From NCBI GenBank assembly GCA_036405235.1, contig DASWYA010000001.1:434001-498000 (forward strand): a stretch of DNA of 64,000 nucleotides. Direction: 5' to 3'. Both the position numbers and the translations under genes were made by a program. This document shows positions 32,760 through 40,439 of the stretch, piece by piece. Below the pieces are notes generated by a model that ran no database searches, was not told the DNA's origin, and saw nothing but the letters and a program-made list of their open reading frames with translations. Within the stretch, counting starts at the first letter, position 1; each line of letters starts with the position of its first letter. This stretch comes from JASLCR01 sp036405235 (lineage in GTDB: Bacteria; Patescibacteriota; Saccharimonadia; Saccharimonadales; Saccharimonadaceae).

Positions 32760-33215
32760 TTATGATATTTTGCGTACTTCTCCGGATAGCGTTATGTATA
32801 CAGCTGATGGCAGAGTCTGTACACAGGCAACTGCCATTCCAAGATTAAAATCGGCATCAGAGTCACGAAATTTTTCCGGCTGCATCGCTCCAGTCAAAAC
32901 GATTGTTTTTCCATCGAGATTTCGCAAAAACTCTGCCGTTTGCTGCAATGCATCTGTCCCATGCGTTATGATAATTTTGCTATTTGGTGCCGTTTCAATT
33001 GTTTCTCGAATTATTGTACGATCAGCATCAGTCATATCAAGGCTATCTTTTTTCAGCACCGTTTTTATCTCATATTCAAATCCAGGTCGTGCACGCTCAA
33101 GTATCACACGGCTAGCTGGCTCATCAATAGCAAACGCATATCCGTGATTCGTCGGATTCTGCGGATACGCCTTATCGATTGTCCCTCCAGTTTGGATAAA
33201 AAGTATTTTATCCAC
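32760..33215 (-). CDS. Stand-alone N-terminal asparaginase-domain protein
   Basis: 151 residues from a GTG at 33215. It carries both catalytic threonine blocks of L-asparaginase, QTGGTIDKAY at the N-terminus and ITHGTDALQQTAEFL further on, plus LTGAMQPEKF and DFNLGMAVACV. The family is normally about 320-340 aa with a second domain that completes the active site in a tetramer; nothing resembling that domain follows. It may be a small asparaginase-like protein or a relic; the frame is clean, so I keep it as a gene. Confidence 0.8.
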   Translation of the reverse strand: MDKILFIQTGGTIDKAYPQNPTNHGYAFAIDEPASRVILERARPGFEYEIKTVLKKDSLDMTDADRTIIRETIETAPNSKIIITHGTDALQQTAEFLRNLDGKTIVLTGAMQPEKFRDSDADFNLGMAVACVQTLPSAVYITLSGEVRKIS

Positions 33216-33219
33216 TACT

Positions 33220-33681
33220 CTAATATTCCGCGATCACTATCTTGTGCTGATTCATCATAGTCTTGAAGGCACCTGGCTTCTTCATAAGCTCTTCCATGTT
33301 CTCGGGTACGATCTGCCAGCTTAGACCATACTGGTCTTTGCACCAGCCACACTGTTCCGACTCGGGGACTTTTGAAAGTTTCTCCCAAAAATAATCAATT
33401 TCTTCTTGATCTTTGCATGGTACCGAGAAAGATACTGATTCGTTGAATTTAAACTCAGATCCAGCGTTGATTGCAACAAACCGTGTTCCCATTAGCTCAA
33501 ATTCAACTGTCAATACTTTACCGGCGAGGTTTTGTTGAAAGTCAGCTAGACCTTCCTCGGCAGTATCAGGATAGTATTCTGTGCTTACTATTTTTCCATC
33601 AGAAAATACCGAAACGTAATAATCTACCGCTTCTTTTGCATTGCCATCAAACCATAGGTTTGGAATAATTTTTTGTTGCAT
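33220..33681 (-). CDS. PhnB-like VOC protein (3-dmu-9_3-mt type)
   Basis: 153 residues: IPNLWFDGNAKEAVDYYVSVF at the start, GTRFVAINAGSEFKFNESVSF in the middle and CGWCKDQYGLSWQIVPE toward the end, as in the 3-demethylubiquinone methyltransferase-named PhnB/VOC group (no methyltransferase activity implied). Strong GGAGG Shine-Dalgarno. Ends 4 nt before the asparaginase-like gene. Confidence 0.9.
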   Translation of the reverse strand: MQQKIIPNLWFDGNAKEAVDYYVSVFSDGKIVSTEYYPDTAEEGLADFQQNLAGKVLTVEFELMGTRFVAINAGSEFKFNESVSFSVPCKDQEEIDYFWEKLSKVPESEQCGWCKDQYGLSWQIVPENMEELMKKPGAFKTMMNQHKIVIAEY

Positions 33682-33690
33682 ACTTCCTCC

Positions 33691-33897
33691 TTATTTTTTA
33701 AGATATTTAGCCGCGATACTAAGCGCAAACGACGGTAAGATTACAAACACACAGATAAAGAGCAGCTTCTGCAACACATGGCTCAGGTCAGACATGTCGT
33801 TATCATCCTGCAGTGGCAGACTCAGTATAAATAAAACACCGACTACACCAAACGCGATTGATGCAGCAATAAATACTTTCGTGGCTATTTTTTGCAT
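33691..33897 (-). CDS. 68-residue two-helix membrane protein
   Basis: Helices near residues 7-28 and 43-64 separated by an acidic loop (QDDNDMSDLSH). AAAGGAGG Shine-Dalgarno 6 nt before ATG. Start overlaps the DUF4287 stop by 1 nt. No family recognised. Confidence 0.6.
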   Translation of the reverse strand: MQKIATKVFIAASIAFGVVGVLFILSLPLQDDNDMSDLSHVLQKLLFICVFVILPSFALSIAAKYLKK

Positions 33898-34343
33898 TAT
33901 TTTTCCTCCTTTAAATTAATCTCTGCTTCTTGCAGTAAACGAATCGCTTTTGGACCTACGCCATGAATTGCTAGAAGTTCCTTTTGCGAATACTGCTTGA
34001 GCTGGCTCGCTTTCGTAACACCCACTTCTGCAAGTGCACTTTTAGCTGGTGCACCGATAAACGGTAACTCGTCTTTACCATGTACCTGCAAAAGACTACT
34101 TGGATCGCTGTGCGTGCTGCCAGAATTCACATGTTTGTCAGAAATCTTTGCTCCATGCTTAATAATATGGACTACAGCCATCCCGTGACCACGGCCAAGA
34201 CCATAGTCGTCAGCTAACCACTGTAGGATTTCACCAGCTTTGGTACTACTATCAAATCCTTTTTGAACAGCTTCATCAATAAACTGCTGTGGCGTACAAC
34301 CAGTTTTAGTTTCAATATTATCTAAATACGCTTGGAACGACAT
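33897..34343 (-). CDS. DUF4287 protein with C-terminal helix-hairpin-helix
   Basis: 148 residues. N-terminal DUF4287 (FQAYLDNIETKTG, then GEILQWLADDYGLGRGHGMAV) is followed by an FIGAPAKSALAEVGV segment and an HhH pair, LLAIHGVGPKAIRLLQEA. The HhH suggests nucleic acid contact. GAGGAG precedes the ATG. Sits in the tight string of small leftward genes. Confidence 0.85.
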   Translation of the reverse strand: MSFQAYLDNIETKTGCTPQQFIDEAVQKGFDSSTKAGEILQWLADDYGLGRGHGMAVVHIIKHGAKISDKHVNSGSTHSDPSSLLQVHGKDELPFIGAPAKSALAEVGVTKASQLKQYSQKELLAIHGVGPKAIRLLQEAEINLKEEK

Positions 34344-34344
34344 T

Positions 34345-34893
34345 TTATCTCCTCAAATTTTCTGCTTTATCTAGTTCTTGCAAAAGTTTCGAAGCTTTTG
34401 TTCGTATAGCTTTGGACTTGTGACCTTCTTGGATTTTAAAGAGAGCTTCAAGCTCAGCAGCACCCACTGAATCTTTACTGTAGAAATAGAGCAGAGCTTT
34501 CATAGCATCCCCGGAGACAATCCAATCCACTTCTACATTCTTTAGCTTATCTTTCAGCCAATCAATGGCATGTTGTTGCTGTTTGAGTGTCAGCTCAACC
34601 TCTGTAAAAATCTGCGCCAAGTGCCATTGAATTGACGGCTGGTCACTCTTCGTAAGTTCACCAAAAATCCTTGTGATATACGGCTTGGCCCATTCCGGGT
34701 TGTCTTTGACAATTTTCTCAAAACTATCAATTGCCCGCATACGTACCCATGCATCATCATCGAACACACACTCAAACAACTCACCCAGACGCGACCGATC
34801 ATCAAGTACAGTTTCTACAATTTCAGCCGCTCGGCCAAGTGAATTACGATGCTCGCCAGTCATCAAGATTTGCGCAAAAGATTCATTTGCCAA
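34345..34893 (-). CDS. HEAT-repeat-like helical protein
   Basis: 182 residues from a TTG at 34893, with GGAGGAG 8 nt upstream; no ATG in frame is better placed. Repeating helical pairs such as DDAWVRMRAIDSFEKIVKD and QPSIQWHLAQIFTEVEL fit ARM/HEAT repeats used for protein binding. Gap of 1 nt to DUF4287 downstream and 2 nt to the VOC gene upstream. Confidence 0.72.
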   Translation of the reverse strand: MANESFAQILMTGEHRNSLGRAAEIVETVLDDRSRLGELFECVFDDDAWVRMRAIDSFEKIVKDNPEWAKPYITRIFGELTKSDQPSIQWHLAQIFTEVELTLKQQQHAIDWLKDKLKNVEVDWIVSGDAMKALLYFYSKDSVGAAELEALFKIQEGHKSKAIRTKASKLLQELDKAENLRR

Positions 34894-34895
34894 AA

Positions 34896-35276
34896 CTACT
34901 CCTCCACTAATGCTAAGATATTACCGCTCGGATCTTTAAACCACGCAATGTTTGGCCCCATGCCTGCGTCCTTACCACGAAGTATTCCACGCTCATCTTG
35001 CTCGGCCGGCATGTTATCATATCGCTCAAAAGCCACACCTTTTTCTACAAGCTCATCAATTGCCGCGTCGATATCATCAACTACGAAATTTAACACTGTG
35101 AAAGTAGCTGGCTGATGATCTTCTTTAGGATAGATAAATATCTGCTGTCCATTTATGCTAAATCCAATGCCACCCATTTCGTCACGCAACCCCAAGCCAA
35201 GTGCTTGGCCATAAAACTGTTTACATGCTTCAACGTCATTGCTCGAATACCCACTAAATGCTGCTTTGATGTTCAT
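34896..35276 (-). CDS. VOC-superfamily (glyoxalase-fold) protein
   Basis: 126 residues: FSGYSSNDVEACKQFYGQALGL at the start and PNIAWFKDPSGNILALVEE at the end, the standard VOC pair of modules. AGGGGG precedes the ATG. Fourth VOC gene of this accessory region; substrate unknown. Confidence 0.87.
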   Translation of the reverse strand: MNIKAAFSGYSSNDVEACKQFYGQALGLGLRDEMGGIGFSINGQQIFIYPKEDHQPATFTVLNFVVDDIDAAIDELVEKGVAFERYDNMPAEQDERGILRGKDAGMGPNIAWFKDPSGNILALVEE

Positions 35277-35285
35277 ATCACCCCC

Positions 35286-35630
35286 TTACTTCACTTGATT
35301 TTTACGATACTCCACGACGCGCGTAATTAACTCAACCGGCAAAGGTTGGTCGAGAGGGAACTGCACTGAACCTTTGCCTTGTTTGTACTTTGCAAACTCA
35401 TCTGCAAATGCCTCATGTCCGTTCGGTGTCGCATAAAATCCAATATGATGCTTGAATCCGCCAAAGTATACAAGAGGTTTGCCGTTTAGCTTGTATCCAA
35501 CTAAACCGTAACTAAAGGCTTCAATCGCATCTGGCACTTTAGCGCGTATGAGCGTCCGCAGCTCGCTTAAACGCTTGCGTACTGCGGGGTCGAATTGATT
35601 AATGTAGCTACTTACATCACTCACCGTCAT
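35286..35630 (-). CDS. DUF1801 family protein (YdhG-like), second copy
   Basis: 114 residues: AVRKRLSELRTLIRAKVPDA then AFSYGLVGYKLNGKPLVYFGG and FKHHIGFYATP, with FPLDQPLPVELITRVVEYR at the end. This is the compact YdhG/Fra-like DUF1801 form and is only distantly like the copy at 32317-32709. TATACT ends 6 nt before ATG, so a new leaderless transcription start lies inside the string of genes. Confidence 0.88.
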   Translation of the reverse strand: MTVSDVSSYINQFDPAVRKRLSELRTLIRAKVPDAIEAFSYGLVGYKLNGKPLVYFGGFKHHIGFYATPNGHEAFADEFAKYKQGKGSVQFPLDQPLPVELITRVVEYRKNQVK

Positions 35631-35648
35631 ACTCCTAGTATACGCCTT

Positions 35649-36152
35649 TTACGCCACCAACTCGTCCAAGCGATTAAGCTGACTTGTAAAGCCTTCAATC
35701 ATGCCCATCTTGAGAAGTTCTTCGATCTGCTCTGCGCTATCCGCTATACTGCGACTGACAATTTTCGTCTTACCATCTTGTTCGATAAATTCGTTTGTCA
35801 CTGTTATGGCAGGCAACTCACGATTGACTACACCCGCATCGTCTGAGAAATAATCTTTATAAGTAAAGTTTTCACCCTCATTGATGCTCTCAACCTCCAT
35901 CAATCCCCATGATGTTTGACCAAACCACTCGCCTTGATTTTCGTCAACACACTTCATACCATAGTGCACGCGACCACCTGGGCGAAAATCGAACTCCTTC
36001 GCTGTCGTCTCCCAGCCTTCAGGTCCCCACCATTTTTCAAACCATTCTTTATCTGCGTAGGCTTTCCAAACTTTCTCTTTCGGACCATTTGCTATGTATT
36101 CAATAATAAGTGTTTTGTTTTCAAGATCTTTCGTCACGTTTACTTCTGCCAT
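35649..36152 (-). CDS. SRPBCC / AHSA1-type protein
   Basis: 167 residues with the AHSA1 opening IIEYIANGPKEKVWKAYADKEW then WWGPEGWETTAKEFDFRPGG, and EQIEELLKMGMIEGF at the end. The hydrophobic-cavity fold binds small molecules or acts as a cochaperone-like module. AGGAG precedes ATG; 8 nt after the ArsR stop. ArsR plus AHSA1 is a widespread two-gene pair in bacteria. Confidence 0.92.
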   Translation of the reverse strand: MAEVNVTKDLENKTLIIEYIANGPKEKVWKAYADKEWFEKWWGPEGWETTAKEFDFRPGGRVHYGMKCVDENQGEWFGQTSWGLMEVESINEGENFTYKDYFSDDAGVVNRELPAITVTNEFIEQDGKTKIVSRSIADSAEQIEELLKMGMIEGFTSQLNRLDELVA

Positions 36153-36160
36153 ATTTTCTC

Positions 36161-36481
36161 CTATTCGTTTATTAATGCATCCAACTTATCGTAGCGGCTT
36201 TGCCACATACTTCTGTACTGCTCCAAATATTCATCGGCGCTCGCAAGGGCACCCGGTGCCAATGACACCATATGCTTCTTCCCCTCCTTTCGCTTGTTAA
36301 TCAGCTGTGCCTTTTCAAGCACCTTCAAATGTTTCGATATCGCCGCAAAGCTCACATCGTAGCAGGCGACTAGTTCGCCGACCGCGTATTCCGCTTTCGC
36401 TACACGCTCTAGCATGTCGCGCCTAATTGGGTCACTCAATGAGTTAAAGATAGAATCGAGCTTATATGTATATTCAACCAT
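36161..36481 (-). CDS. ArsR-family repressor paired with the AHSA1 gene
   Basis: 106 residues: FNSLSDPIRRDMLERVA, then CYDVSFAAISKHLKVLEKAQLI as the DNA-contacting region and KEGKKHMVSL as wing. Typical of ArsR proteins co-transcribed with AHSA1/SRPBCC genes. The start codon lies inside a perfect palindrome (see 36476-36487). Confidence 0.9.
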   Translation of the reverse strand: MVEYTYKLDSIFNSLSDPIRRDMLERVAKAEYAVGELVACYDVSFAAISKHLKVLEKAQLINKRKEGKKHMVSLAPGALASADEYLEQYRSMWQSRYDKLDALINE

Positions 36482-36487
36482 ATGGTT
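36476..36487. promoter_or_regulatory. Palindrome over the ArsR start codon, candidate autoregulatory operator
   Basis: AACCATATGGTT is a perfect 12-bp inverted repeat that contains the ATG of the ArsR gene. A -10-like TATCAT lies 8 nt upstream on the minus strand, so a bound dimer would cover the transcription start. Confidence 0.45.
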
Positions 36488-36592
36488 AAATGATAATTGA
36501 TATCGAAAATTAGGTCAAGCCTTATTGTGTTTCGATAGCAATCTTAGGAGGTTGTATTTTACACACCATAAGTAGAGCAGGGGAGTGAGAAA

Positions 36593-36823
36593 TCACTTTT
36601 TATGCCAATCCCCGTCCTCTGCTTTTTCGTAACCAGCTTTCTTTACCGCACTCCACGCAACCTTATGTGCAGTCTCCTCTCGATCGGCACCAGCCCGTCG
36701 CTCCTCTGGTCGATCATATTGATCGTAAGCACTATTAAATGCCTCCTTGTAGATTTCCTGAGCGTGTTTAGGCAAGTTGTCCTTCACACTATCAGGAAGT
36801 TCGTTAATTGACTTGTATGGCAT
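36593..36823 (-). CDS. chaB: ChaB family protein
   Basis: 76 residues, full ChaB pattern: ELPDSVKDNLPKHAQEIYKEAFNSAYDQY then AHKVAWSAVKKAGYEK. The family is annotated as a cation transport regulator, though in many genomes it stands alone as a small acid-stress or envelope-related protein. GGGAGG Shine-Dalgarno and an upstream TATAAT (minus, 36864 to 36859) give it its own promoter. The 111 nt after it, up to the ArsR gene, hold only an inverted repeat, TATCGAAA with TTTCGATA. Confidence 0.9.
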   Translation of the reverse strand: MPYKSINELPDSVKDNLPKHAQEIYKEAFNSAYDQYDRPEERRAGADREETAHKVAWSAVKKAGYEKAEDGDWHKK

Positions 36824-36897
36824 AGTTCGCCTCCCTTCTCTTAACGACTTACTCTTCTATTATACGCTGCTTAGGATCACGCTGATAGTATAGACCT

Positions 36898-37143
36898 ATG
36901 GCTTTCAATCACTATGCAAAAATTAAACGCATTTTAGAAACATACGATGATTGGTATATTGTTCGTATCAATAAGCCCACGAGCGCTCAAAAATTTAATG
37001 GTGAGACTGTTCGTTACAATCACTACTATCGCATATATTCAAAAGACAATCAGCCAATTAAGTTTTGCAAGTTCCAGCAAATAGAACGCTTTGCTAAAGC
37101 AATGAATATACCTGTCGAGATGCTACCCATTTCCGAAGGCTAG
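36898..37143 (+). CDS. Small basic protein, unknown
   Basis: 81 residues, rich in Tyr and Lys/Arg (KIKRILETYDDWYIVRINKP, YNHYYRIY), no membrane helix. TAGTAT ends 6 nt before the ATG, so leaderless. It ends 6 nt before the convergent trhO stop. No family recognised; composition suggests RNA or DNA contact but no motif supports it. Confidence 0.55.
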   Translation: MAFNHYAKIKRILETYDDWYIVRINKPTSAQKFNGETVRYNHYYRIYSKDNQPIKFCKFQQIERFAKAMNIPVEMLPISEG

Positions 37144-37149
37144 GACCAT

Positions 37150-38058
37150 CTATACTGAGGCAAGTTTTGCTTCGTGTTTTTCACGACACGCTTCGGTATG
37201 GAATAGCAGGTCTGGATTTTGCTTGCAAGTCTCACAGATTAGAACTAAATCGTTACATTCCATGTGTGCACAGTTTTCAAAATTCGAAGTTTTGCCGCCA
37301 CAGTGTGTACATTCCCCGATTGTCTTTGCATGATCACTAAAGTTTACGGTCATGCGATCATCAAAGACCCGAAGTGAGCCTTCCCATAGGCCATCATCAC
37401 CATACGCTTCACCGTATTTCACGATACCTCCATCGATCTGGTAGACATCTTTAAAGCCGCGCTTTTTCATCATGGCAGAAATAACTTCACAACGAATACC
37501 GCCCGTACAGTACGTGACAACCTTTTTGTCTTTTATGTCATCGTACTTATCTGACTCTAGCTCAGCAATAAAATCGCGGCTTGTATTGGTATTTGGTACG
37601 ACGGCATTTTTGAATTTTCCAATCTTCGCTTCGTGTTCATTGCGTCCGTCAAAAAACACCACATCATCACCATACTTTTCAATAAGTTCGTGTACGGCTT
37701 TTGGTTTGAGGTGTCTACCACCGCCAATCACACCATTCTCATCAACACTAAATTCCTCATCACTGTTTTTAAAGCCAACCAATTCACGGCGAACTTTCAC
37801 ACTCATACGCGGGAAGTTTTCGCGGCCGCCATCACTCCACTTAAAAACTATGTCTTTAAATCCATCAAGCTTTTTGGTTTCTTTAATGTATTTCTTTAAG
37901 TCTTCGATCTCTCCGCCCACTGTTCCATTTAGACCATGCTCACTTACAAGTATTCGTCCTCTGAGATTCAAACTATCCGTCAGTGTTTTTTGCCACAACA
38001 TAACAGCCCGCGGATCTTTAATCGGGGTAAATTTATAGTAGAGCAATATCTTTTGCAT
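37150..38058 (-). CDS. trhO: tRNA uridine-34 hydroxylase TrhO (rhodanese-like)
   Basis: 302 residues from the ATG at 38058, chosen because TACAAT ends 7 nt upstream. N-terminal acylphosphatase-like domain (KILLYYKFTPIKDP, then GRILVSEHGLNGTVGG), rhodanese domain with the active cysteine in VVTYCTGGIRCEV, and a C-terminal zinc-ribbon-like cysteine set (CTHCGGK, CAHMECNDL, CETCKQN). The family uses oxygen to form 5-hydroxyuridine at tRNA position 34. Divergent from the DoxX-like gene. Confidence 0.93.
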   Translation of the reverse strand: MQKILLYYKFTPIKDPRAVMLWQKTLTDSLNLRGRILVSEHGLNGTVGGEIEDLKKYIKETKKLDGFKDIVFKWSDGGRENFPRMSVKVRRELVGFKNSDEEFSVDENGVIGGGRHLKPKAVHELIEKYGDDVVFFDGRNEHEAKIGKFKNAVVPNTNTSRDFIAELESDKYDDIKDKKVVTYCTGGIRCEVISAMMKKRGFKDVYQIDGGIVKYGEAYGDDGLWEGSLRVFDDRMTVNFSDHAKTIGECTHCGGKTSNFENCAHMECNDLVLICETCKQNPDLLFHTEACREKHEAKLASV

Positions 38059-38096
38059 CTCTGTTATTGTATCACTTTTCGTGCTATGCTGCATAC

Positions 38097-38543
38097 ATGA
38101 GCAGTATAGAAAAATTCGATCATGCATTCATAAACTTTTCCAAGAAAAACTATCCATGGATCGCTCGTATCGCACTCTTTGTCATTTTCTTTTTGTTTGG
38201 ATTCTTAAAGCTCATCGGAGCAAGCCCAGCAACAGATTTAGCACTTGGATTTGCCACGAAGATGGGTGCTGGGAGCTACGGCCATGAACTTTTCATTGCA
38301 CTCGCGTGTATCGAATGCCTCATTGGCCTGATGATACTACTGCCAAAGCTAACTCGCCCAGCAATCTTTATTATGCTACTCCACATGCTTCTCGTCTCAG
38401 CGCCACTTGTGCTATATCCTGAAGCCACATGGTCAGCGCCATTTGTGCCAAATCTGGAAGGTCAATATATCATTAAAAATATTGCGCTTGTTGCGCTAGC
38501 GCTTGGGCTTGTCGCAGCCACACCACCACTAAAAAAGAAGTAG
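38097..38543 (+). CDS. DoxX-like four-helix membrane protein
   Basis: 148 residues from the ATG at 38097, 6 nt after TATGCT; the upstream in-frame ATG at 38067 would overlap that promoter. Four membrane helices with FLFGFLKLIGASPATDL in the first and IECLIGLMILLP in the second, resembling the DoxX/DUF417 group. Role unknown; some relatives act in redox or membrane stress. Confidence 0.75.
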   Translation: MSSIEKFDHAFINFSKKNYPWIARIALFVIFFLFGFLKLIGASPATDLALGFATKMGAGSYGHELFIALACIECLIGLMILLPKLTRPAIFIMLLHMLLVSAPLVLYPEATWSAPFVPNLEGQYIIKNIALVALALGLVAATPPLKKK

Positions 38544-38546
38544 TGC

Positions 38547-38657
38547 TTGTAATTAACTACATTATGTAGTATAATAAAGCGACTAGTCTGCTGGGGTTAG
38601 GCACACGGTGAATCTCAGCAATATCTTGCCCCGTAAAAGTAAACAGAAAGATTTCAT
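38547..38657 (+). promoter_or_regulatory. Promoter, operator-like palindrome and hairpin leader of the ABC exporter pair
   Basis: -35 TTGTAA (38547-38552), 17-nt spacer, -10 TATAAT (38570-38575). The spacer is almost filled by ACTACAT-T-ATGTAGT (38556-38570), a perfect 15-bp inverted repeat, the usual place for a repressor such as TetR or MarR. The 76-nt leader can form GCTGGGGTT (38590-38598) with AATCTCAGC (38611-38619), or instead GGGG/GGCA with the TGCCCC at 38627-38632. Confidence 0.6.
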
Positions 38658-40439
38658 ATGGAGAAATTCTCAGAAAATAAGCAAGCGATCAAAGAAACGC
38701 TTCAGCTCTATCTCAAACTTATCGTCATGTATTGGCGGTACACCGTGCCACTCATTCTGGCCGTCATCATCGGAACAACACTGATATTTTATATTCCACC
38801 ACTTGTAATTGCAGACATCATTTCCAAGTCAGGCGAAAATAATGTCATCTCAATCTCGAACGGATGGATATATCTATTAGTATTTGGCACATCGTGGCTC
38901 ATGGGAGAGGTATTGTGGCGACTAGCATTCTTCTGGATCCAGAAGTTTGAAGTGCGTAGTTTTATCTACTTATACGACATTGCTATGAAAGATCTCTTAA
39001 AAAAAGATCTGGCGTTTTTCAACGATCGCTTCGCAGGCTCAATAACAAAAAATACTATCGGGTTTGGTCGCCGTTTTGAAGCGTTCTTTGACCACGCTAT
39101 CTTTGATATTGTCTCGAATGTTTTCCCAGCTGTGTTTGGACTCATCATATTAGCTTTCATCTCGCCCGTTCTTTCGCTTGCACTACTTGGCATGATGGTA
39201 TTTGGTGTTTTAATAATCCGTCCTCTTTTGCAGCGACGAGTTCCGCTCGTAAAAGATCGAGAAAATAAGCACTCGATTTTATCCGGGCATATTTCTGATG
39301 TCGTAACCAATATTGGTGCCGTGAAAGCGCACGGGCTAGAGACACGAGAACTTGCAACACATCAAAAACTTGTAAAAGATTTTACCGATGCCGCCTATAA
39401 GAGTTGGCACTTTCATAATACTCGAATTGACACAATCGTATCGCCTATCTATGTCGCCACTAATGTCATTGGTCTTGCGATTATCCTCTCGCTCGGTGTC
39501 GATAGCAGCACTAAAGCTCAGCTTTTCTTGGCATACAGCTACTATTCAACTTTTTCTCGTTTTCTTTGGTCGTTTAATAGCGTCTACCGAAGACTTGAGG
39601 AATCTCTCACCGAGGCAGCACTCTTCACGAACTATATGCTCGAGGATCCTAAGATAACCGACAAGCCTGACGCAGCTAAGCTTAGCGTATCAAATGGAAT
39701 GATTGAATTTAAAGATGTCGAGTTTACGCATGGCAAAGCCGGTGTCGCGAACCTCTTCAACAAACTCAACCTTACTATCAAACCAGGTCAGAAAGTTGGA
39801 CTTGTTGGACATTCTGGCGCCGGAAAGTCCACACTCGTAGGGCTACTTGAACGCTTTATCGATATCGACAATGGGAGTATCTTGATAGACGACCAAGATA
39901 TCTCAGGAGTGACACAAGCGAGCTTACATAAGTCTATCTCGTACGTTCCACAAGAGCCGCTTCTCTTTCACAGAACACTTCGCGATAATATTGCATACGG
40001 TAAAGAAAACGCTAGCGAAGATGAGATAATCGAAGCAGCCAAAAAAGCGAACGCCTTAGACTTTATAAAGACTCTGCCCGAAGGCTTCGATACACTTGTT
40101 GGCGAGCGCGGCGTGAAACTTTCCGGTGGTCAGCGTCAACGTATCGCCATTGCTCGTGCAATCCTAAAAGATGCGCCTATTTTAGTGCTTGATGAAGCTA
40201 CAAGTGCCCTCGACTCAGAGTCCGAGAAACTTATCCAAGCTTCACTTGAAACACTCATGAAGGACAGAACTTCAATAGTCATTGCACATCGCTTGTCGAC
40301 AATCTCTAAACTTGACCGTATTATCGTACTCGACAAAGGAGAGATTATTGAAGACGGCTCACACACAGAGCTGCTTGCGCAAAAAGGCGTATACTCTAAA
40401 TTATGGAGTCATCAAAGCGGCGGATTTATTGAAGAATGA
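38658..40439 (+). CDS. ABC exporter half-transporter, first of a pair
   Basis: 593 residues: six-helix exporter membrane domain (about 20-320) and nucleotide-binding domain with Walker A GHSGAGKST, signature LSGGQRQRIAIARAIL, Walker B ILVLDEATSALD and H-loop IVIAHRLST. All catalytic residues are intact. Its stop overlaps the next gene's start by 4 nt (ATGA), so the two are translated together and probably form a heterodimer. Multidrug or lipid export is likely. Confidence 0.94.
   Translation: MEKFSENKQAIKETLQLYLKLIVMYWRYTVPLILAVIIGTTLIFYIPPLVIADIISKSGENNVISISNGWIYLLVFGTSWLMGEVLWRLAFFWIQKFEVRSFIYLYDIAMKDLLKKDLAFFNDRFAGSITKNTIGFGRRFEAFFDHAIFDIVSNVFPAVFGLIILAFISPVLSLALLGMMVFGVLIIRPLLQRRVPLVKDRENKHSILSGHISDVVTNIGAVKAHGLETRELATHQKLVKDFTDAAYKSWHFHNTRIDTIVSPIYVATNVIGLAIILSLGVDSSTKAQLFLAYSYYSTFSRFLWSFNSVYRRLEESLTEAALFTNYMLEDPKITDKPDAAKLSVSNGMIEFKDVEFTHGKAGVANLFNKLNLTIKPGQKVGLVGHSGAGKSTLVGLLERFIDIDNGSILIDDQDISGVTQASLHKSISYVPQEPLLFHRTLRDNIAYGKENASEDEIIEAAKKANALDFIKTLPEGFDTLVGERGVKLSGGQRQRIAIARAILKDAPILVLDEATSALDSESEKLIQASLETLMKDRTSIVIAHRLSTISKLDRIIVLDKGEIIEDGSHTELLAQKGVYSKLWSHQSGGFIEE

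Noticed and set aside
37472..38038. A 188-codon open frame on the plus strand
   Set aside because: Antisense to trhO, which carries the full rhodanese active site; the plus frame is Ser/Pro-rich shadow sequence.
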